Shown: positions 59,917-64,000 of the stretch, piece after piece
Numbering within the stretch: the first letter of the stretch is position 1
How the letters are laid out: each line of letters opens with the position of its first letter
NCBI RefSeq assembly: GCF_009674885.1
Contig: NZ_WKKA01000005.1
Span: 62,001-126,000, forward strand
Origin: Paracoccus sp. S-4012
GTDB lineage: Bacteria > Pseudomonadota > Alphaproteobacteria > Rhodobacterales > Rhodobacteraceae
DNA length: 64,000 nt
Reading direction: 5' to 3'
Position numbers and translations under genes: made by a program
The notes under the pieces: generated by a model
Seen by the model: the letters and a program-made list of their open reading frames with translations, nothing else
Told to the model about the DNA's origin: nothing
Databases searched by the model: none

Positions 59917-60689
59917 TGGCGGAACGCGACGCCGTCATCCGAGTCCGAGGCCTCAGGAACGCCTTCGGCGATCATGTCGTCCACGAGGACCTCGACCTCG
60001 ACCTCTGGCGCGGCGAGATCCTCGGCATTGTCGGCGGTTCGGGCACCGGCAAGTCGGTGCTGCTGCGGTCGATCGTGGGGCTGCAGAAGCCGCAGGCGGG
60101 CACCATCGAGATGCTGGGAAGCGAGGTCACCGGCCCCTCGGACGCCGAACTCGAGGCTTTGCGCGGGCGCTTTGGCGTCATGTTCCAGGATGGGGCGCTG
60201 TTCTCGTCGCTGACCGTGCGCGAGAACGTCGAGGTGCCGCTGCGCGCCGTCGAGGGCCTTTCGCCCGAGGCGCGGACTGCGCTGGCCGATCTCAAGATCG
60301 CCCTCGTGGGCCTGCCCGACAAGGCGCGCCACGACTATCCCGCCGAGCTTTCGGGCGGCATGAGGAAGCGCGCCGGGATCGCCCGGGCGCTCGCGCTCGA
60401 CCCGGACATCCTGTTCCTCGACGAGCCGACCGCCGGCCTCGACCCGATCGGCGCCTCGGGTTTCGACCGACTGGTGGTGGAACTCGCCCGCGGCCTCGGC
60501 CTCAGCGTGTTCCTCGTCACCCACGACCTCGACACGCTCTACGCCTGTTGCGACAGGGTCGCGGTGCTGGCGAACCGCAAGGTGCTGGCCGAGGGGACGC
60601 TGGACGACATGCTCAAGGTGGATCATCCGTGGGTGCAGGAGTATTTCCACGGGCCACGGGCGCGCGCGGCCTTCTCGGCGGGCGGATAA
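59916..60689 (+). CDS. MlaF-type ABC transporter ATPase
   Basis: A 257-residue ABC ATPase: Walker A GIVGGSGTGKSVLLRS, Q-loop VMFQDGALFSSLTVRENV, signature LSGGMRKRAGIARALALDPD, Walker B ILFLDEPTAGLDPI and H-loop VTHDLDT. MlaF-type, powering phospholipid transport with the upstream permease. The ATG at 59916 overlaps the permease stop by one base; a GTG three bases earlier (GTGA) is also possible. Confidence 0.92.
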   Translation: MAERDAVIRVRGLRNAFGDHVVHEDLDLDLWRGEILGIVGGSGTGKSVLLRSIVGLQKPQAGTIEMLGSEVTGPSDAELEALRGRFGVMFQDGALFSSLTVRENVEVPLRAVEGLSPEARTALADLKIALVGLPDKARHDYPAELSGGMRKRAGIARALALDPDILFLDEPTAGLDPIGASGFDRLVVELARGLGLSVFLVTHDLDTLYACCDRVAVLANRKVLAEGTLDDMLKVDHPWVQEYFHGPRARAAFSAGG

Positions 60690-60699
60690 GGGAGAGACG

Positions 60700-62625
60700 A
60701 TGGAGACCCGCGGCCGCTACGTCCTGATCGGCGCCTTCACCGTCTTCGGCTTCCTCGGGATCGTCGGTTTCCTGATGTGGTTCGGCGCGGCGCAATCGAA
60801 CCGTCAGTTCGCCTATTACGACGTGCTCTTCGACACCGTCTCGGGCATCACCCGCAGCTCCGAGGTCCGTTTCGCGGGCCTGCCGGTGGGACAGGTGCAG
60901 GAGCTCGACCTCGACCCGCTTGGTTCGGGCATGGTCCGTGTGCGGCTCGAGATTGCGGCGCTGACGCCGGTGCGGACCGGCTCGGTCGCCACGCTCGAGG
61001 GGCAGGGCGTGACCGGCACCTCGATCGTCGCCATCACGCCCGGCGATCCCTCGCAGCCGCTGCTGCGCGACACCGTCGAGGGCGTGCCGATCATCCCTTC
61101 CGGCCTCTCGCCGCTGCAGAGCCTCACCGTCAGCGGGCCGGCCCTGCTCGAGCAGGCGCTGCAGGCGGCGGAGCGGATCAACACGGTGCTCTCGGCCGAG
61201 AACATCGAACACGTGGAGTCGATCATCGCCAATGTGGACGAGGCCTCGGCGCGGCTCGCGAACACGCTGGCCAATGCCGACGAGGCGATGGCGGGCATTG
61301 GTGGCGCGGTGGAGGCGATCTCGGGCCTCTCCGACGCCGCCAACGTCATCGCCGAGCGGGCCGGGCCGCTGATCGACACCGCCGGCGCCGCGATCCGCGA
61401 TTTCGCCGGGCTGCGGGATCAGGCCGCGAGCGCGCTCGACGCCGGGACAAGGGCGCTGACGGCGGCCGAGGAGGCCATCGCCACCGACCTGCGGCCCGCG
61501 CTCGCCGATCTCGCGCAGACCTCGGGCCAGCTGCGCGAGACGGTGGCGACGCTTGCACCGGAAGCCGAGGGGCTGGTCAGCTCGTGGAACGCCACCGGGC
61601 AGGCCGCCGCCGCGCGACTGGCCGAGGCCGAGCCGCTGATCGCGAGCCTGACCGCCACCGCGCAGGCCATCGACGCCGAGACCATCGGCCGGCTGAACGC
61701 CACGCTCGACACCCTCTCGACCGAGCTGCCGCAGATCGCCGCGCAGCTGCGCGAGACCGCCGACGCCCTCGGACCCGGCGTGCAGGACCTGGTGGCGACC
61801 TGGGGCGAGACCGGGACGCAGGCCACCGCGCGGCTGGCCGAGGCCCAGACGCTGATCGCCTCGCTCGACGCCGCTGCCACGCGGGTCACGGCGCTGACCG
61901 ATACATGGACCGCGGCCGGGTCCGCCGCCACCGCCCGCCTGAACGAGGCCGAGCCCCTGATCGCCAGCCTCCGCGCCTCGGCCTCGGCCATCGAGGCCGA
62001 GACCCTCGAGCGGCTGAACGCCACACTCGACACGCTCTCGACCGAACTGCCGCAGATCGCCACGCAGCTGCGGCAGACGGTGGACCGCCTCGCCCCGGGC
62101 GCCGAGCAGCTGCTGGCAACCTGGGACGAGACCGGCACGGCCGCCGCCGCGCGGCTGGCCGAGGCCGAGACGCTGATCGCCACGCTCGACACCGCCGCCG
62201 CCGCGGTGACCGCGGTGAGCCAGACCTGGAACAGCACCGGCACCGAAGCGACCGCCCGTCTCGACGAGGCCGAGGCGCTGATCGCGAGCCTGCGCGCCTC
62301 GGCCGATGCGCTCGACGCCGAGACCATCGGCCGGGTCAACGCCGCCCTCGACCAGATGGCCACCGACCTGCCGGCGCTCACCGGCGACCTGCGGCAGGCC
62401 GGGGCCAGCGCGGCCGAGGCCTTCACCGCGATCTCGGACATGGTCGGCCGCATCCGGGGCCCGCTCGACAGTTTCCTCAGCGCCGGGCTGCCCGAATACA
62501 CGCGCCTCGGCGGCGACCTGCGCGGCCTGACCAGCAACCTCAGCAGCCTCGTCGCGGGCCTGCGCTCCGGCCCGGCCGGGGGGCTCATCAGCAATGACCG
62601 CAACGTCCCGGAGTTCCGCCGATGA
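60700..62625 (+). CDS. MlaD-like MCE protein with tandem helical repeats
   Basis: A 641-residue protein, far longer than MlaD (about 180). One N-terminal helix (residues 7-29), then an MCE domain (YYDVLFDTVSGITRSSEVRFAGLPVGQVQELDL, GVTGTSIVAITPGDP), followed by about 480 residues of Ala-rich alpha-helix. This contains tandem 107-residue repeats from residue 332, each with LNATLDTLSTELPQIA and two WxxTG...ARLxEAExLIASL segments (the latter core occurs five times). The long helical part may span the periplasm like other tunnel-forming MCE proteins. Binds or channels lipids for the Mla-type ABC system. Confidence 0.88.
   Translation: METRGRYVLIGAFTVFGFLGIVGFLMWFGAAQSNRQFAYYDVLFDTVSGITRSSEVRFAGLPVGQVQELDLDPLGSGMVRVRLEIAALTPVRTGSVATLEGQGVTGTSIVAITPGDPSQPLLRDTVEGVPIIPSGLSPLQSLTVSGPALLEQALQAAERINTVLSAENIEHVESIIANVDEASARLANTLANADEAMAGIGGAVEAISGLSDAANVIAERAGPLIDTAGAAIRDFAGLRDQAASALDAGTRALTAAEEAIATDLRPALADLAQTSGQLRETVATLAPEAEGLVSSWNATGQAAAARLAEAEPLIASLTATAQAIDAETIGRLNATLDTLSTELPQIAAQLRETADALGPGVQDLVATWGETGTQATARLAEAQTLIASLDAAATRVTALTDTWTAAGSAATARLNEAEPLIASLRASASAIEAETLERLNATLDTLSTELPQIATQLRQTVDRLAPGAEQLLATWDETGTAAAARLAEAETLIATLDTAAAAVTAVSQTWNSTGTEATARLDEAEALIASLRASADALDAETIGRVNAALDQMATDLPALTGDLRQAGASAAEAFTAISDMVGRIRGPLDSFLSAGLPEYTRLGGDLRGLTSNLSSLVAGLRSGPAGGLISNDRNVPEFRR
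61693..62334 (+). repeat. Two tandem 321-bp repeats inside the MCE gene
   Basis: Copy 1 is 61693-62013 and copy 2 is 62014-62334, each coding for 107 residues that begin LNATLDTLSTELPQIA. A degenerate third copy starts at 62335 (VNAALDQMATDLPAL) and a partial one precedes copy 1. In-frame length (321 = 3 x 107) keeps the helix heptads in phase. Confidence 0.8.
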
Positions 62626-63239
62626 CCCGCCCCGCCCGCCTCGCGCTCGCGCTCGCCGCCGTCTCGCTCATGCCCGGCTGCGCCGCCCTCGGCGCGCTCG
62701 GCGGCGGCGGCCCGCCGCGCGACGCCTACGAGCTGCGCGGCCCTCTGCCGGGCGAGCGGCCCCCCGCGCGCACGAGCCTGCATGTGATCGTCGAGCCGCC
62801 CATCGTCACCGGCGCGCTCGACACCGACCGCATCCTGATCCGCCCCAACCGCCTGCAGGCGCAGTACCTGCCCGACGGCAACTGGACCGACAAGCCGGCC
62901 GAAATGCTGCAGGCGGCGCTCGTCCGCGCGATCGACGGCAGCGGCGCCTTCCGCTATGTCGGCCGCGAGCCGCTGGGCCTCGGCGGCGACTACGCGCTCG
63001 TGACCGAGATCACCGATTTCCAGGCCGAGGTGGGCTCGGACGGCAGGGTGACGGACCGGCTGCGGGTCTCGGCCAAGCTGGTGCGCGAGAGCGACGTGGA
63101 CGTGATCGCGCAGCGGATCTTCGACGTGGCGGTGCCGGTGGCCTCCAGCGGCACCCTCGACATCGTGGCCGCGCTCGACGGGGCGATGACCGCCATCGTG
63201 GCGCAAATGACCGAATGGACCGTGGCCACGCTGACCTGA
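62622..63239 (+). CDS. ABC-type transport auxiliary lipoprotein (PqiC/ABC_trans_aux-like)
   Basis: A 205-residue outer-membrane lipoprotein: lipobox LMPGC at the end of the signal peptide, then YELRGPLPGE, LHVIVEPPIVTGALDTDRILIRPNRLQAQYLPDGNWTDKP, and a beta-strand-rich domain ending TAIVAQMTEWTVATL. The PqiC/ABC_trans_aux family works with MCE proteins to hand lipids to the outer membrane. It overlaps the MCE gene by ATGA, the fourth gene of the operon. Confidence 0.85.
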   Translation: MTRPARLALALAAVSLMPGCAALGALGGGGPPRDAYELRGPLPGERPPARTSLHVIVEPPIVTGALDTDRILIRPNRLQAQYLPDGNWTDKPAEMLQAALVRAIDGSGAFRYVGREPLGLGGDYALVTEITDFQAEVGSDGRVTDRLRVSAKLVRESDVDVIAQRIFDVAVPVASSGTLDIVAALDGAMTAIVAQMTEWTVATLT

Positions 63240-63317
63240 TCTTTTCGGGGGCCAAGGATCGGCTTGCATATCCGGCCGCCGACCGCGACTGTTGCGCCCG
63301 GAATGAAGGAGCCCCCC

Positions 63318-64000
63318 ATGACCAGACGCATCGCACTCGCCGGTTTCGTGCATGAAAGCAACAGCTTCGCGCCGACACCTGCGGGGATCGAGGCGTTCCG
63401 GCACGGCGGCGGCTACCTGCCGATGGCGCGCGGCGCGGCGATCTTGGAGGCGCCGCGCGGGGTCAACCTGCCCATCGTCGGCGCGATCCTGCATGGCGAG
63501 GCGCAGGGCTGGGACATGGTGCCGATCCTCTACGCGGGCGCCCTGCCCTCGGCCCCCGTGACGCGCGACGCCTATGACCGGATCGCCGGCGAGATCGTTG
63601 AGGGCATCGCCGGGGCGGGCAAGCTCGACGGCGTGTTCCTCGACCTCCACGGCGCCATGGTGGCCGAGCATCTCGAGGACGGCGAGGGGGAGTTGCTTGC
63701 GCGTATCCGCCAGGCGGTCGGCCCGGCCGTGCCGGTGGTCGCCGCCCTCGACCTGCACGGCAACATCAGCCGCGAGATGGTCGAGGCGGCGGACCTGCTG
63801 GTGGGCTTCCGCACCTATCCGCATGTGGACATGGCCGAGACCGGCCGCCGCGCGGCGAAGCAGCTCGACCGGCTGATCGCGCAGGGGAAGCCCGACGCCA
63901 AGGCCTTCCGGCAGCTCGACTTCCTCATCCCGATCGCGTGGCAGTCCACCTCCATGCAGCCGGGCGCGGGCCTCTATGAACTGGCCGCCGAAGCCGAGGG
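63318..64000 (+). CDS. M81 family (MlrC-like) metallopeptidase, N-terminal part
   Basis: The first 227 residues of a gene cut by the right edge. MTRRIALAGFVHESNSFAPTPAG has the conserved M81 opening; FLDLHGAMVAEHLEDGEGELLARIR, VAALDLHGNISREMV and LVGFRTYPHVDMAETGRRAA carry the likely metal-binding Asp and His residues. This family includes the microcystin-degrading MlrC, but most members act on other substrates. GGAGCCCCCC precedes the ATG. The 78 bases between the lipoprotein gene and this start hold no other gene. Confidence 0.87.
   Translation, partial: MTRRIALAGFVHESNSFAPTPAGIEAFRHGGGYLPMARGAAILEAPRGVNLPIVGAILHGEAQGWDMVPILYAGALPSAPVTRDAYDRIAGEIVEGIAGAGKLDGVFLDLHGAMVAEHLEDGEGELLARIRQAVGPAVPVVAALDLHGNISREMVEAADLLVGFRTYPHVDMAETGRRAAKQLDRLIAQGKPDAKAFRQLDFLIPIAWQSTSMQPGAGLYELAAEAE

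Overview
The window is high-GC chromosomal DNA from an alphaproteobacterium, most likely a Rhodobacteraceae denitrifier close to Paracoccus, Rhodobacter or Rhodovulum. The evidence is a NirS very close to the Paracoccus cytochrome cd1, a nirI-nirX/nirS divergent arrangement, the trpC-moaC-moeA-lexA block, an alphaproteobacterial GAAC-N7-GAAC LexA box, single-cysteine DksA, and hairpin-GATATTT intergenic elements typical of the family.

Region 1 (1-8459): a truncated Crp/Fnr-type regulator diverges from a compact four-gene carbohydrate operon. Three of its four products are two-domain fusions: glycosyltransferase-UDP-galactopyranose mutase, GT4-Gfo/Idh oxidoreductase, and GT4-GH1-like glycosidase. 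A zinc-less MDR dehydrogenase lies between the second and third. The genes overlap or nearly touch, so they probably serve one galactofuranose-related glycan or glycoconjugate pathway.

Region 2 (8541-29976): a complete nitrite/nitric oxide reduction island. It holds a Dnr/NnrR-like regulator coupled to a DUF4202 gene, norCBQDEF on the minus strand, then nirI-nnrS-nirX (minus) diverging from nirS-E-C-F-DL-G-H-J-N plus a CbiX-like chelatase and a small membrane protein (plus). Identical-format Crp/Fnr boxes (TTAAC-N4-GTCAA) lie about 70 bp upstream of both norC and nirS, which fits a shared NO-responsive regulon. Nitrite goes to NO at NirS (with heme d1 made by NirE, DL, G, H, J, F, N), and NO goes to N2O at NorCB.

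Region 3 (30019-46399): housekeeping genes. These are trpC-moaC-moeA, lexA with its own SOS box, divergent hemC/hemE, a P-loop protein and metA, ppk2, an SDR, an MTA/SAH nucleosidase, an orphan PotD-like binding protein, a ChpT-like histidine phosphotransferase, NAD kinase, glyA, an alpha/beta hydrolase, cytochrome b561 and a TraR/DksA zinc-finger protein.

Region 4 (46509-48018): a small accessory patch. A REP-associated tyrosine transposase is followed by a GTAG-type REP pair. Next come two overlapping unknown genes of visibly lower G+C, abutting the stop codon of lepA. A second copy of the REP pair sits at 54961-55018.

Region 5 (48015-64000): lepA, an MliC-like protein, a sirtuin lacking one zinc cysteine, a GNAT, a DUF2171 gene behind two CGTACG palindromes, a MoxR ATPase, DksA, an FAD monooxygenase, glmM-folP, a Hint-domain protein, an Mla-type lipid transport operon whose MCE protein carries tandem 107-residue repeats, and the start of an M81 peptidase. 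No tRNA, rRNA, CRISPR array or prophage was recognised. All coordinates for starts are my choices from reading frame, overlap and ribosome-binding context.
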